Positions 31,300-39,548 of a stretch of 46,020 nucleotides of DNA are shown piece by piece. The stretch's first letter is position 1. Each line of letters begins with the position of its first letter. The stretch spans positions 1 through 46,020 of the forward strand of contig JABDLI010000069.1 in assembly GCA_013003065.1 (NCBI GenBank). The letters run 5' to 3'. The translations under genes and the position numbers were made by a program. A model generated the notes under the pieces. The model was not told the DNA's origin. It made no database searches and saw only the letters and a program-made list of their open reading frames with translations. Source of the stretch: Phycisphaerales bacterium. Lineage in GTDB: Bacteria; Planctomycetota; Phycisphaerae; Phycisphaerales; SM1A02.

Positions 31300-33750
31300 G
31301 TGAGCGACGCACGCACGCATCGAACGGTTCGGCCCGTCCCCTGGCCGTTGCGGTTGTTCAGCAGCATCTGGCTGGGCGTGTGCCTGCTCGCCTTGCTGTT
31401 CCTCTATTCCTCGCTCGGATCGGCGGGCTTGCTGTACTTCGAAGACGGGGCGCTCTTCAACGATCAGCTCCGCCAGTGGCGGGGGCTGGAGATGACGGAG
31501 TTCGAGTGGTTCCACTGGTGGCCGTTCGACCTGCTCATCGGTCTGATCTGCCTCAACATCGTCGTCGCGACCCTGCGGAGAATCCCGTTCAAGCCGATCA
31601 ACTTCGGGGTGTGGATGATCCACCTCGGGATCCTGCTGCTCTGCGTCGGCAGCGTGATCTACTTCGGCACCAAGGTCGAAGGCGATTCCCCCGTCGCGCG
31701 GCGTCAGATCGCGGTGTCCGTCGATGGCGGCGCACCCGTGCGGATGACCGCGATGCCCGGCAACCGCATGGTCGCCGGACCGCCCGAGCGACCGTACGGC
31801 ATCGAGGTCGCGTCGATCGATCCCAACTGGGAGTTGCTCTCCGGCGCCGACGAAGGCAAGCGAGCCTACAGCGTCACGCTCACCGTCCAGACCCCGGAGC
31901 GGATGTTCCTGCGGCAGGTGATCGCCGGCTATCCGGACTACACCGAGGACCTGGTGCGCGGGGCCGAGGGCGAGCAGCCGTTCGTGCGGGCGAAGAAGAG
32001 CCTGGGCACCGCCATCGTGGACGATGCCATCCAAATCGACCTGGAGTACGAGCCGCAGCGGTACCTCTATCTCGCGAACAACCTGCGCAAGAGCTGGGCG
32101 CTCTACGTCCGCGAGCAGGGCGAGACGGCGTGGACCCAGCGTCCGCTGACCGGCGTCCCGCTCTACAACGACTACATCGTCAGCCGCGAGGATGTCTGGA
32201 TGCCCGAGGGCGGCGAGCCGCTCACGCCCGACCCGCTCGACGTGCGCGTGCCACCCGCGGAGCCCGGCGATCCGCTCGCGGGCACCGATCTGCGGATCAC
32301 CAGCTATTTGCGGCACGCCGGGCTCGAGACGCGGCGTCTGCCGGGCGGCGACACCCTCGACCCCGCGCTCACCGTTCGGCTCGGCAACGACCGCGGTCAG
32401 TCCAAGACGTACGAGCTCGTGGCCTTCGACCCGGCTCGCAACGCCGAGGAGGGCGGGCGGCTCCAGTTCGCTTGGGTCAACAGCGTCGAGGAACGCGACG
32501 CGCTCACGCGTTTTCGCGAGCGTTCGCTGACGATCACGGTGCCCGGGACGGACGTCGAGCAGACCGTCCCGATCCGCACGACGGCGCGCTCGAATCCCGA
32601 GCTCGAGTTCACCGCCCTCGAGGGGACGCCCTACGCGTACCGCGTGGAGGCGTTCCAGGACCAGCTCGAGATCCGCGGTCGGCTGTTCTCCCTTGCGATG
32701 GTCGAGATTCGCGACGGAGAGCGGTCGTTCTTGCGTTGGGTGTTCGACGATCCGACCATCGCTCGCGACCACGAAGTCACCGCCGACGGGAGCGGGCATC
32801 AGCACGTGCTGCCGCTCGACGAGGGCATCGTGATGACCTACGACCCGGGTCACCGCGCCGCGCCCGTGCTCGTCGTCGCCGGTCCGGAACCCGAGACGCT
32901 CGGTCTCCAGCTCACCCTCCCCGGGCAGGATCCCGTCTATCGTCCGATCCAGCGGGGCGTGCGGGAACCGATCGACCAGGGTATCTCGATGGTCGTCGAA
33001 CGCTACACCGCCTTCTCCCGGACGCAGACCCGTCCCGCCATCGTCCCCAGCGCTCAACGCGATCGTGACGCGCGCGAGTTCTTCGCGATGGTGAAGGTCG
33101 AGGTGCCGACCGGCGCCGGCACGACGGCCGCGTGGGTGCCGTTCCACCACTATCCCGTCGAGTCTCCCAACGGCACGCTGCGTCGCTTCACGTACCGGCC
33201 GACGAGCGTCGAGCTCGCCGACGGGCGAACGATCGAGCTGATCTTCTCGCGGCAGCGACGCCCGCTGCCGACACCGGTCGTGCTCGAGGACTTTCAGGTC
33301 GCGTCGCACATCGGCGGTTTCACCGGACGCACGTCGAGCATCCGCGACTGGACCAGCATCGTCCGGTTCGGCGGTGAGGACGGCCAATGGACCGACCCGA
33401 TGGCGGTGAGCGTCAACCAGCCGGCGGAGCACGAGGGGTACTGGTACTTCCAGGCCCAGTGGGATCCGCCGATGGGCGCGCGGTTCGAGGGCGATCGTCC
33501 CTCGGCCGGGCTCAACTACACGGTCCTGGGCGTCGGCAACCGCAACGGCGTCGTGACGCAGCTCCTGGGCTGCGTGATCGCGGTGATCGGGATGATCTAC
33601 GCGTTCTACGTGAAGCCGATCCTCAAACGTCGCCGCCGCCGGGCGGTCGAGGCCGCGCTCGCCGTCGGCGTCACCGCGGATGGAGCCGCCGAAAACACCG
33701 CCGAGTCTCCCGAACCCCTGATGCCCGTCGGTGCGGAGGAAGCCCGATGA
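31300..33750 (+). CDS. resB: ResB-like cytochrome c biogenesis protein
   Basis: 816 aa from GTG 31300 (GAGAGG upstream; a TTG at 31252 is less likely). Three N-terminal membrane helices (LRLFSSIWLGVCLLALLFLY; WPFDLLIGLICLNIVVATL; WMIHLGILLLCVGSVIYF), a very large extracytoplasmic beta-rich domain, and a final helix (VVTQLLGCVIAVIGMIYAFY) with a basic tail match ResB/Ccs1 topology. ResB works with CcsA to bring heme to apocytochrome c outside the membrane (System II). The protein is longer than typical ResB (about 450-600 aa), mostly in the periplasmic domain. Its stop overlaps the ccsA start (ATGA). Confidence 0.88.
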   Translation: MSDARTHRTVRPVPWPLRLFSSIWLGVCLLALLFLYSSLGSAGLLYFEDGALFNDQLRQWRGLEMTEFEWFHWWPFDLLIGLICLNIVVATLRRIPFKPINFGVWMIHLGILLLCVGSVIYFGTKVEGDSPVARRQIAVSVDGGAPVRMTAMPGNRMVAGPPERPYGIEVASIDPNWELLSGADEGKRAYSVTLTVQTPERMFLRQVIAGYPDYTEDLVRGAEGEQPFVRAKKSLGTAIVDDAIQIDLEYEPQRYLYLANNLRKSWALYVREQGETAWTQRPLTGVPLYNDYIVSREDVWMPEGGEPLTPDPLDVRVPPAEPGDPLAGTDLRITSYLRHAGLETRRLPGGDTLDPALTVRLGNDRGQSKTYELVAFDPARNAEEGGRLQFAWVNSVEERDALTRFRERSLTITVPGTDVEQTVPIRTTARSNPELEFTALEGTPYAYRVEAFQDQLEIRGRLFSLAMVEIRDGERSFLRWVFDDPTIARDHEVTADGSGHQHVLPLDEGIVMTYDPGHRAAPVLVVAGPEPETLGLQLTLPGQDPVYRPIQRGVREPIDQGISMVVERYTAFSRTQTRPAIVPSAQRDRDAREFFAMVKVEVPTGAGTTAAWVPFHHYPVESPNGTLRRFTYRPTSVELADGRTIELIFSRQRRPLPTPVVLEDFQVASHIGGFTGRTSSIRDWTSIVRFGGEDGQWTDPMAVSVNQPAEHEGYWYFQAQWDPPMGARFEGDRPSAGLNYTVLGVGNRNGVVTQLLGCVIAVIGMIYAFYVKPILKRRRRRAVEAALAVGVTADGAAENTAESPEPLMPVGAEEAR

Positions 33751-35756
33751 CCATCGCGCTGCGATCGCTCGTTGCTGCAATCACGCTGCTGACCATCGTG
33801 TGTGCGGTGAACGCCGCGGCGTCACCGCCGCCGGTGCCCGCGTCGCAACCGGCCTCGCCACCGGCCGCGCAGCCGGACGGGCCCGCCGTCACCGACGCGG
33901 CGGTCGCGTTCGCCGCTGCCGTCGACCTTCGCACGCTCGGGCAGATCGCCGTCCACGACGAAGGGCGGCTGAAGTCGTTCGACTCGTTCGCCGCGTCGTC
34001 GATGCGGTTCGTGAGCGGTCCGCATCGCATCGACGATCAGTCGTCGACGTTCACCTATCTCGACCTGATGCTGCGTCCGGACCAGTACGGTTCGACCGAG
34101 CTGATCTACGTCAAGAAGAAGCCGATGCGGGCGCAGATCGTCACGACCCTGCGTGGCACGACGATCCCGTCGCTCGACCCCGAGTTCGACGCGGCGATGG
34201 ATCGGTTCATGGAGACCGGTCTCATCGCCGAGGATCTCCTCCGGGTCGACGCGGTCGCCGCGTTGCTCGGTCGCCTGAGCACGGATCTCATCCGGACGGC
34301 GCGGTTCGTCGAGATGATCGAGACGGCCCTGGCGATCAAGCAGCCGCAGGTGCTGCTGGCGCGGTGGAAGATCATCCCGCCGGAGACGGGCGATCGCGAG
34401 ACCCCGTGGGCGAGCCTCGACCAGCTCGTGGGTGGCGATACCGCCGTCGTCTCGGACGAACATCGCACACCGCTCGTCGGGGCCTGGCGCGACCTCGTCG
34501 ACGGCTGGGTCCGTCAGGACGCGGTCGCCGTCAACGCGTCCGCCCAGACGCTGGCCACGGTGCTGCCGCGGATCAATCCCACGCTCTATCCCAGCCCCGC
34601 CCGCGCCGGATGGCCGTGGTCGTTCCGGGGCGAGGGACGCGGCCCGTGGCTCGTGGTGGGTGTGTTGCTGCTGCTGGGGCTGGTGGGGCTCGTCATCGGA
34701 CGCGGAACGCTGCGGGTCTTGTCCGCATCGTTCGTGGCCGCGCTCGTGGGCTTTTCGCTCATCGGGCTCTGGCTGAACGGATTCGGCGCGGGTCTGACGT
34801 CCGCGATCGTCTCGCACCCCGTCGGGCCGCTGGAGTGGGAGAGCGCGTACTTCCGCGCGTACAACCTCACGTGGTTCTGGGTGTTCTACGCCCTCAGCCT
34901 CATCCCGCTGCTGCTCAACATCGTCTTCCGTTGGCGAGCGGCGCGGTGGATCGGGCTGGGGATGTTTCTCCTCGCGTTCGCCCTGCACACGTTCTCGCTC
35001 GTGTTGCGATGGTACGTGGCGGAGCGTTGGCCCAACACGAACATGTTCGAAGCGGTCACGACCGCCGCGTGGTTCGGCGGCTGCTCGGCCATCGTGCTGG
35101 AGATCTTCGCCGGCCGGACGATGATGCGGAACCTCTTTGCGCTCGGCAGCGCCGTCGCCTCGATGGTCGCGCTCATGTGCGTCTACTACTTCCCGCTCCA
35201 GCTCGACGCCGGAATCAACAACCGGATGCCCGTCCTCCACGACGTGTGGCTCTACATCCACACGAACGTGATCATCTTCAGCTACTGCCTGATCTTCATG
35301 GCCGCGGTGTCGGCGCTCCTGTATCTGTTCGACCGACTGCGTCGCATCGTGCGGGGCGAACGGGGCGGCGGTGACTACGCCCGCGTCGGCGGGGCGGGAT
35401 CGCTCCTTGCCGCCACGCCCGGCGGCGTCGTCACGATGCGTTCGGCCGGGCTCGGGCAGGTGCTCGACGGCACCACGATGGTGCTCATGGAGCTGTCGTT
35501 CGTCATGCTGTGGGCGGGACTCGTCATGGGTGCGATCTGGGCCGACCACTCCTGGGGTCGGCCGTGGGGATGGGACCCGAAGGAGGTCTTCGCGCTCAAC
35601 ACCTTCCTCGTCTTCGCCGTCCTCATCCACGTCCGGCTCAAGACGCGGGACAAGGGGTTGTGGACCGCGCTCATCGCCCTCGTGGGCGCCGCGGTCATGC
35701 TTTTCAACTGGATCGCGATCAACTTCGTGATCACGGGTCTTCACAGTTACGCGTGA
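33747..35756 (+). CDS. ccsA: CcsA/ResC-like cytochrome c biogenesis protein
   Basis: 669 aa from ATG 33747, which overlaps the resB stop by 4 nt. It starts with a signal sequence (LVAAITLLTIVCAVNAAAS) and a ~270-residue soluble extracytoplasmic region not present in minimal CcsA, then about eight membrane helices. The C-terminal half has the family heme-handling WWD-type motif DHSWGRPWGWDPKEVFALNT near residues 600-620 and the His residues in the flanking helices. With ResB it forms the System II heme ligation complex. The long N-terminal soluble region is frequent in planctomycete homologues as I recall, but its role is unknown. Confidence 0.92.
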   Translation: MTIALRSLVAAITLLTIVCAVNAAASPPPVPASQPASPPAAQPDGPAVTDAAVAFAAAVDLRTLGQIAVHDEGRLKSFDSFAASSMRFVSGPHRIDDQSSTFTYLDLMLRPDQYGSTELIYVKKKPMRAQIVTTLRGTTIPSLDPEFDAAMDRFMETGLIAEDLLRVDAVAALLGRLSTDLIRTARFVEMIETALAIKQPQVLLARWKIIPPETGDRETPWASLDQLVGGDTAVVSDEHRTPLVGAWRDLVDGWVRQDAVAVNASAQTLATVLPRINPTLYPSPARAGWPWSFRGEGRGPWLVVGVLLLLGLVGLVIGRGTLRVLSASFVAALVGFSLIGLWLNGFGAGLTSAIVSHPVGPLEWESAYFRAYNLTWFWVFYALSLIPLLLNIVFRWRAARWIGLGMFLLAFALHTFSLVLRWYVAERWPNTNMFEAVTTAAWFGGCSAIVLEIFAGRTMMRNLFALGSAVASMVALMCVYYFPLQLDAGINNRMPVLHDVWLYIHTNVIIFSYCLIFMAAVSALLYLFDRLRRIVRGERGGGDYARVGGAGSLLAATPGGVVTMRSAGLGQVLDGTTMVLMELSFVMLWAGLVMGAIWADHSWGRPWGWDPKEVFALNTFLVFAVLIHVRLKTRDKGLWTALIALVGAAVMLFNWIAINFVITGLHSYA

Positions 35757-36313
35757 GCGGCGTCCTCCGCCTGTTCATCGCCGTGTATCCGCCGCCGGCG
35801 ATTGCGGCCGCGTGCCGCGATCTCGTCGCGTGTCTCGCCACCGATCACGCCCTCCCGCCGCACCGGCTCACGCCGGTCGAGCAGGTGCATCTGACCGTGC
35901 AGTTCATCGGGGACACGCCCGTCCGCGAGCTCGATCGGGTGCGCGAGTCGCTGGTGCGAAGCGCAAGCGGGCTCGCGGGGTGGACGCTGACGCCCGGGTG
36001 CCTGCGGGTGCTGCCCACGCCCGACCGGCCCCGGCTCCTCGCGGTGGAGACCGACTGTCCCGCGGCACTCGCGGAGCTGAAGCGGCGGCTCGTCACGCGG
36101 TTCGCGCGACGCACGCGGCGTGGCCGCGACCACGCTTTCGTGCCGCACCTCACGGTGCTCCGGTTCCGCGGCGCGCCGCCGCCGATCGAGCCGTGGCACG
36201 ACCCGCTCGCCATCGATGCGTTCCCCTGCTCCGCCGTCTGCTTGATGCGGAGCACGCTCCTTCCCGGCGGCGCGCGGCACGAGGAGGTCGAGCGTGTCGC
36301 GTTGACCGGCTAG
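35753..36313 (+). CDS. thpR: RNA 2',3'-cyclic 3'-phosphodiesterase (LigT/2H family)
   Basis: 186 aa from GTG 35753, overlapping the ccsA stop as GTGA. Two HxTx motifs define the 2H phosphoesterase fold: HLTV at 46-49 and HLTV at 132-135, with LRLFIAVYPP at the start and VLMRSTLLP-like strand (CLMRSTLLPGGARHE) near the end, as in ThpR/LigT. The enzyme opens 2',3'-cyclic phosphates at RNA ends. The overlap implies coupled translation with ccsA, though no functional link to cytochrome maturation is known. A run of seven T follows at 36332-36338 without a good hairpin. Confidence 0.93.
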   Translation: MSGVLRLFIAVYPPPAIAAACRDLVACLATDHALPPHRLTPVEQVHLTVQFIGDTPVRELDRVRESLVRSASGLAGWTLTPGCLRVLPTPDRPRLLAVETDCPAALAELKRRLVTRFARRTRRGRDHAFVPHLTVLRFRGAPPPIEPWHDPLAIDAFPCSAVCLMRSTLLPGGARHEEVERVALTG

Positions 36314-36340
36314 CCACGGGGCCAAAGGGTGTTTTTTTCC

Positions 36341-36368
36341 TTGGTCCGGGCGGACCGTGTCGTAGACT
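36341..36368 (+). promoter_or_regulatory. Candidate promoter with palindromic operator
   Basis: TTGGTC (36341-36346) and TAGACT (36363-36368), spaced by 16 bp, precede the ATG at 36378. Between them lies the palindrome GGTCCGGGCGGACC (36343-36356), placed to block polymerase if bound. The message would have a very short leader. TAGACTT also occurs just before the start codon of the next gene (36797-36803), which may be a second, short-leader promoter. Confidence 0.4.
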
Positions 36369-36377
36369 TGGGGTGCA

Positions 36378-36734
36378 ATGGAACACGCCGAGTCCTGGTG
36401 CGAGCTGTGCATGTGCGACGATCTGGCCGAGGCCCGCGCGGTCGCGACCACGGTGGCCGCGATGGAGTTCGAGTGCCGCGTCCTCGATGCGTCGACCGGC
36501 GCCGAGATCGAACCCGGCGTGGAGGCGATCGATCGTCCCTGCGTGGTCGAGGTGCATCCCGAGGATCGCGACGCCCTCGGTGACGTGCTCGAGGAGATCC
36601 GCCAGGAACAGTCGGAGTTCGATGCCGCCATCGCGGCTCGGGACGGCGGTGGGCGTTTCGTCACCAGCGTCCTGATCGGCGTGCTCACGCTGATCGTCGC
36701 GATCCTGGCGACGCTGCGTCTCATCGAGCTCTGA
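36378..36734 (+). CDS. DUF2007-like protein with C-terminal membrane anchor
   Basis: 118 aa. The first ~65 residues (WCELCMCDDLAEARAVATTV; MEFECRVLDASTGAEIE; RPCVVEVHPEDRDALGDVLE) follow the DUF2007 'putative signal transducing protein' pattern: a ferredoxin-like fold seen in small regulatory domains such as those related to PII-like or tail domains. A single C-terminal helix, FVTSVLIGVLTLIVAILATL, would anchor it with the soluble part inside. The last gene of this group (38028-38426) has the same two-part plan, so they are likely paralogues around the DUF2314 gene. No clear Shine-Dalgarno site. Confidence 0.65.
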   Translation: MEHAESWCELCMCDDLAEARAVATTVAAMEFECRVLDASTGAEIEPGVEAIDRPCVVEVHPEDRDALGDVLEEIRQEQSEFDAAIAARDGGGRFVTSVLIGVLTLIVAILATLRLIEL

Positions 36735-36808
36735 CGCTCGCGTCGCCACCGCGCAGTCGCCCTCCGCGATCGAGACCGTCACTTCGCTCGGGCTGCTAGA
36801 CTTCGCGC

Positions 36809-38041
36809 GTGACCCAGGCCCCGACCCAGCTCGTCCTCCCCTGGCCCGGCGTCGCCCCCGACGCGGCGGCGGTGCTCTTCGCCATCGGCGCGTTCGCCGG
36901 GCAGACGCCGGAGGATCTGGGCGTGGTTGGGGAAGACGATCCCGAGATCGCCTGGGGCCGGGCGCTCGCGATTCCCGCGTTTCCGGCCCCGCTCGTCTTG
37001 TGGGTCGAGCCCGCGCAACCGGTCGACCCCCGCGAGCTCCCGGGCGTCGACCTCGCCGGCTGCGAGCACGTGCTGTGCGTGCAGACGCTGCTCGGCGACA
37101 CCGACCCGCTCGCGACGTACGCGCTCCTCATGCGGATGGTCGAGAAAGCGTTCGAGACCGTGCCCGCCGTACTCGACGCCAACACCACGCGGTGGTTTCC
37201 ACGGCCGACGCTGGCCGAGCTCTTCGGGGTCGAAGCCGCTCCCCCGCCGGACGTGCTGTGGTTGATCCAGCTCGTCGAGTCGGGAACCGGGCAGGTGTGG
37301 CTCCACACGCACGGGCTGGACCGCTGCGCCGCGCCCGAGCTGGAGATGCTCGAGGTGCCCGTCGCGTTCGCGGCCGTCGCGGCGGAGCTCATGGACGAAG
37401 TTGCCGCGCACCGGCTCGACGGACCGTGGCCCGCGTCGGGGGCGCCGCTGTCGCTCGGACCCGACCTTGCCGTCACGCTCGTGCCGGCGGCGACCGTGGT
37501 CCCGACCCTGCCGGCCGGAACGCTCGGGGCGGCCGCGGACCGCGTCGGCGTCGCCGAAGCCGCCCACGGGCTCGACGGAATGGTGGTCTGTGCGACGACG
37601 CCGTCCGGCCCGCCGGCGCGATGGACCTGGCCCCGCGATGTCCTGGAGCGGTGGCGTCGCGGCACCATCGCCATCGAACGCTCCCCCCGCGTCGCCGCCG
37701 CCCGCCGCCAGATGGCCCAGCGGGAGTGGCCGCGTTTGTGCGCGATGATGCGGCCGGACCATGAGCTCATCGTGGCCGCCGGCGTCGAGATCGCCGAGAC
37801 GGATGGCGATCGCGAACACCTGTGGTTCGCCGTCGAGGACGCGGATACGGACGGCGTCGAGGGCCGTCTGCTGCACACCCCCGCCGCCGCGGCGGGACTC
37901 GCGGCGGGCGATCGCCGCCGTCTCGCGCGGGCGGACATCACCGACTGGCGGGTGCGCGGAGCGGAGGGCAGCTACGGCCCCGGTGACCTCGACCGAATGC
38001 AACGCGAAGCCACGCGGGGAGACGCCCATGTCACGGGTTGA
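36809..38041 (+). CDS. DUF4026/DUF2314-like protein
   Basis: 410 aa from GTG 36809. The N-terminal two thirds (LVLWVEPAQPVDPRELPG; LMRMVEKAFETVPAVLDANT; LWLIQLVESGTGQVWLHTHG) fits the DUF4026 type. The C-terminal ~85 residues fit DUF2314: REHLWFAVEDADTDGVEGRL, LLHTPAAAAGLAAGDRRRLA, and DITDWRV...GSYGPGDLDR, with the family's E-x-x-W / I-x-D-W pattern. No signal peptide or helix, so cytoplasmic. Both families lack a defined function; DUF2314 is also found near polymorphic toxin immunity genes, but no toxin is seen here. It overlaps the next gene by 14 bp. Confidence 0.75.
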   Translation: MTQAPTQLVLPWPGVAPDAAAVLFAIGAFAGQTPEDLGVVGEDDPEIAWGRALAIPAFPAPLVLWVEPAQPVDPRELPGVDLAGCEHVLCVQTLLGDTDPLATYALLMRMVEKAFETVPAVLDANTTRWFPRPTLAELFGVEAAPPPDVLWLIQLVESGTGQVWLHTHGLDRCAAPELEMLEVPVAFAAVAAELMDEVAAHRLDGPWPASGAPLSLGPDLAVTLVPAATVVPTLPAGTLGAAADRVGVAEAAHGLDGMVVCATTPSGPPARWTWPRDVLERWRRGTIAIERSPRVAAARRQMAQREWPRLCAMMRPDHELIVAAGVEIAETDGDREHLWFAVEDADTDGVEGRLLHTPAAAAGLAAGDRRRLARADITDWRVRGAEGSYGPGDLDRMQREATRGDAHVTG

Positions 38042-38426
38042 TGACGCCGACCTCGTCACGCTCACGCACGCCGGCACCGCGACCGAAGCGCACGCGATCG
38101 TCTCGGTGCTGCACGCGGCCGGGATCGAGGCTGTCGCCTTCGACACCGCCACGACCGGCATCGGTGTGTCGCTTCGCCCCGGGCGTCCGCACGTGCCCGT
38201 GCAGGTGCGTCAGGCCGATGTCCAGACGGCGCGGGAGACGCTCCAAGCGAACGCGGAGACCGCCGCCGCCATCGACTGGAGCACGGTCGAGCTGGGCGAG
38301 CGGGAAGACGACGATCCCCCGGCGACCCCCGGCCGCATGCCCCCCGCGGCTCGCGTCGCGCTCGTGGTCACGATCGCGGTGGCCGTCATCGCACTGGTCG
38401 GCGTGATCTGGATGGCGTTGGCCTGA
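38028..38426 (+). CDS. DUF2007-like protein with C-terminal membrane anchor
   Basis: 132 aa from ATG 38028 (GGGGAG 5 nt upstream), inside the last codons of the DUF2314 gene. Residues ~8-70 (DLVTLTHAGTATEAHAIVSV; LHAAGIEAVAFDTATTGIGV; VPVQVRQADVQTARETLQAN) are a good DUF2007 match. A short acidic/Pro linker leads to one C-terminal helix (RVALVVTIAVAVIALVGVIW). Its design mirrors the protein at 36378-36734, suggesting a three-gene unit with two membrane-tethered DUF2007 proteins. The stop is 11 bp from the stop of the convergent PDZ gene. Confidence 0.75.
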   Translation: MSRVDDADLVTLTHAGTATEAHAIVSVLHAAGIEAVAFDTATTGIGVSLRPGRPHVPVQVRQADVQTARETLQANAETAAAIDWSTVELGEREDDDPPATPGRMPPAARVALVVTIAVAVIALVGVIWMALA

Positions 38427-38437
38427 CCCGGTCTTTT

Positions 38438-39547
38438 CTACGGTCGCTCTTCGACCGGGACGAGCTGCGTGTAGCGGTCCAGCATCGCGCGAAGGAACCG
38501 GCGTTCCGGCTCGGATCGGCGATCATCCGCGGCCTGCTGCGTCAGCCAGGAAAGCTCGTCGGCCCACCGCGTGCGGCGCGCCGGTGAAATCTCCAGCTCT
38601 GCTTCCTTGAAGAGTGCGAGCTCGACCTCCAGGCGTTCGACGAGCCGCTGCGCCGTCGCTTCGGTGTCGGTGGCGGGCGTGTCCGGCGTGATCGGGACGA
38701 GCCCGCTCGCGCGGCCTTCCGCGATCGCGACGAACCGCGGTGGTCGGGCGTACCGGACCGCGGCGGCGATCGCCTCGCGGGCTCGCGTCTGCTCGACGGC
38801 ACCGCTCGGCGCAAGCGTGCCGGTGGGGTCCTCGAGATCGTTGGCGTCTCCCAGCTCGAGCGTCAGCTCCAGCTCGTCGTACTGCACCTTGCCGGCATCG
38901 TCGATGATGAGGTCGCCACGCTCGTCGCGTCGGACGCGATTCACGAGCAGCTCGACGCTCTCGCCGGGTGCTTTGGACTGCACCAGCACCACCAGGTCCG
39001 AGCTTGCCCGCAGCGGCTGCCCGTCGACCTGAATCACTTGATCGCCCAGCTCGAGCACACGCTCGGCGGGCAGACCCGGCAGGAGGTCCGCGATTTCCAC
39101 GGCGCCCGGATTCCCGTCGCGACCGCCACGCCACTGCATGCGGATGCCGACCGCTCCCCGCGGGGCGTTCCGCAAGCGGTTCTGGACGACGAGCAGCAGA
39201 CGCGTGCGTTGCTCGACCGAGAGATCGTCGCCCTCGAGCAGCACGCACAGCTCGCCGATCGCGGCCGCGCCCTGAAGCAGGGTGTCCATCGCCGCCTCGC
39301 GGGTGGCGAACTCCGTCGCGTCGAGATCGTCCGCAAGCGCGCGAATCCGCGGTCGCACCTTGACGCGTGCGAGGTCCGACTCGCGCGGGAGCAGGCGAGG
39401 AACGCGAAGGGCCGGGGCGGCGCGATCGCGGATCACCTGCGCGGAGGCGTCGGGGGTCCCGAGCCATCCCGTCCCCGCCCCGCCGATGACAACGGCGGCG
39501 AGAAGGCCGCGGGCGCGTCGTCTCGGGGTGGGGTGGGGGCGATTCAT
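38438..39547 (-). CDS. Exported PDZ-domain protein
   Basis: 369 aa. ATG 39547 has GGAGG upstream and starts a long Arg-rich signal peptide (RRRARGLLAAVVIGGAGTGW...DASA). Residues ~60-125 are helical (ADDLDATEFATREAAMDTLL; LSVEQRTRLLLVVQNRLRN), followed by a PDZ domain at ~130-235 (GAVEIADLLPGLPAERVLEL; GDQVIQVDGQPLRASSDLV; ESVELLVNRVRRD). The C-terminal ~100 residues are helical. There is no protease domain, so it may be a substrate adaptor or scaffold in the envelope. It begins one base after the stop of the kinase-like gene and is likely cotranscribed with it. Confidence 0.8.
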   Translation of the reverse strand: MNRPHPTPRRRARGLLAAVVIGGAGTGWLGTPDASAQVIRDRAAPALRVPRLLPRESDLARVKVRPRIRALADDLDATEFATREAAMDTLLQGAAAIGELCVLLEGDDLSVEQRTRLLLVVQNRLRNAPRGAVGIRMQWRGGRDGNPGAVEIADLLPGLPAERVLELGDQVIQVDGQPLRASSDLVVLVQSKAPGESVELLVNRVRRDERGDLIIDDAGKVQYDELELTLELGDANDLEDPTGTLAPSGAVEQTRAREAIAAAVRYARPPRFVAIAEGRASGLVPITPDTPATDTEATAQRLVERLEVELALFKEAELEISPARRTRWADELSWLTQQAADDRRSEPERRFLRAMLDRYTQLVPVEERP

Positions 39548-39548
39548 C

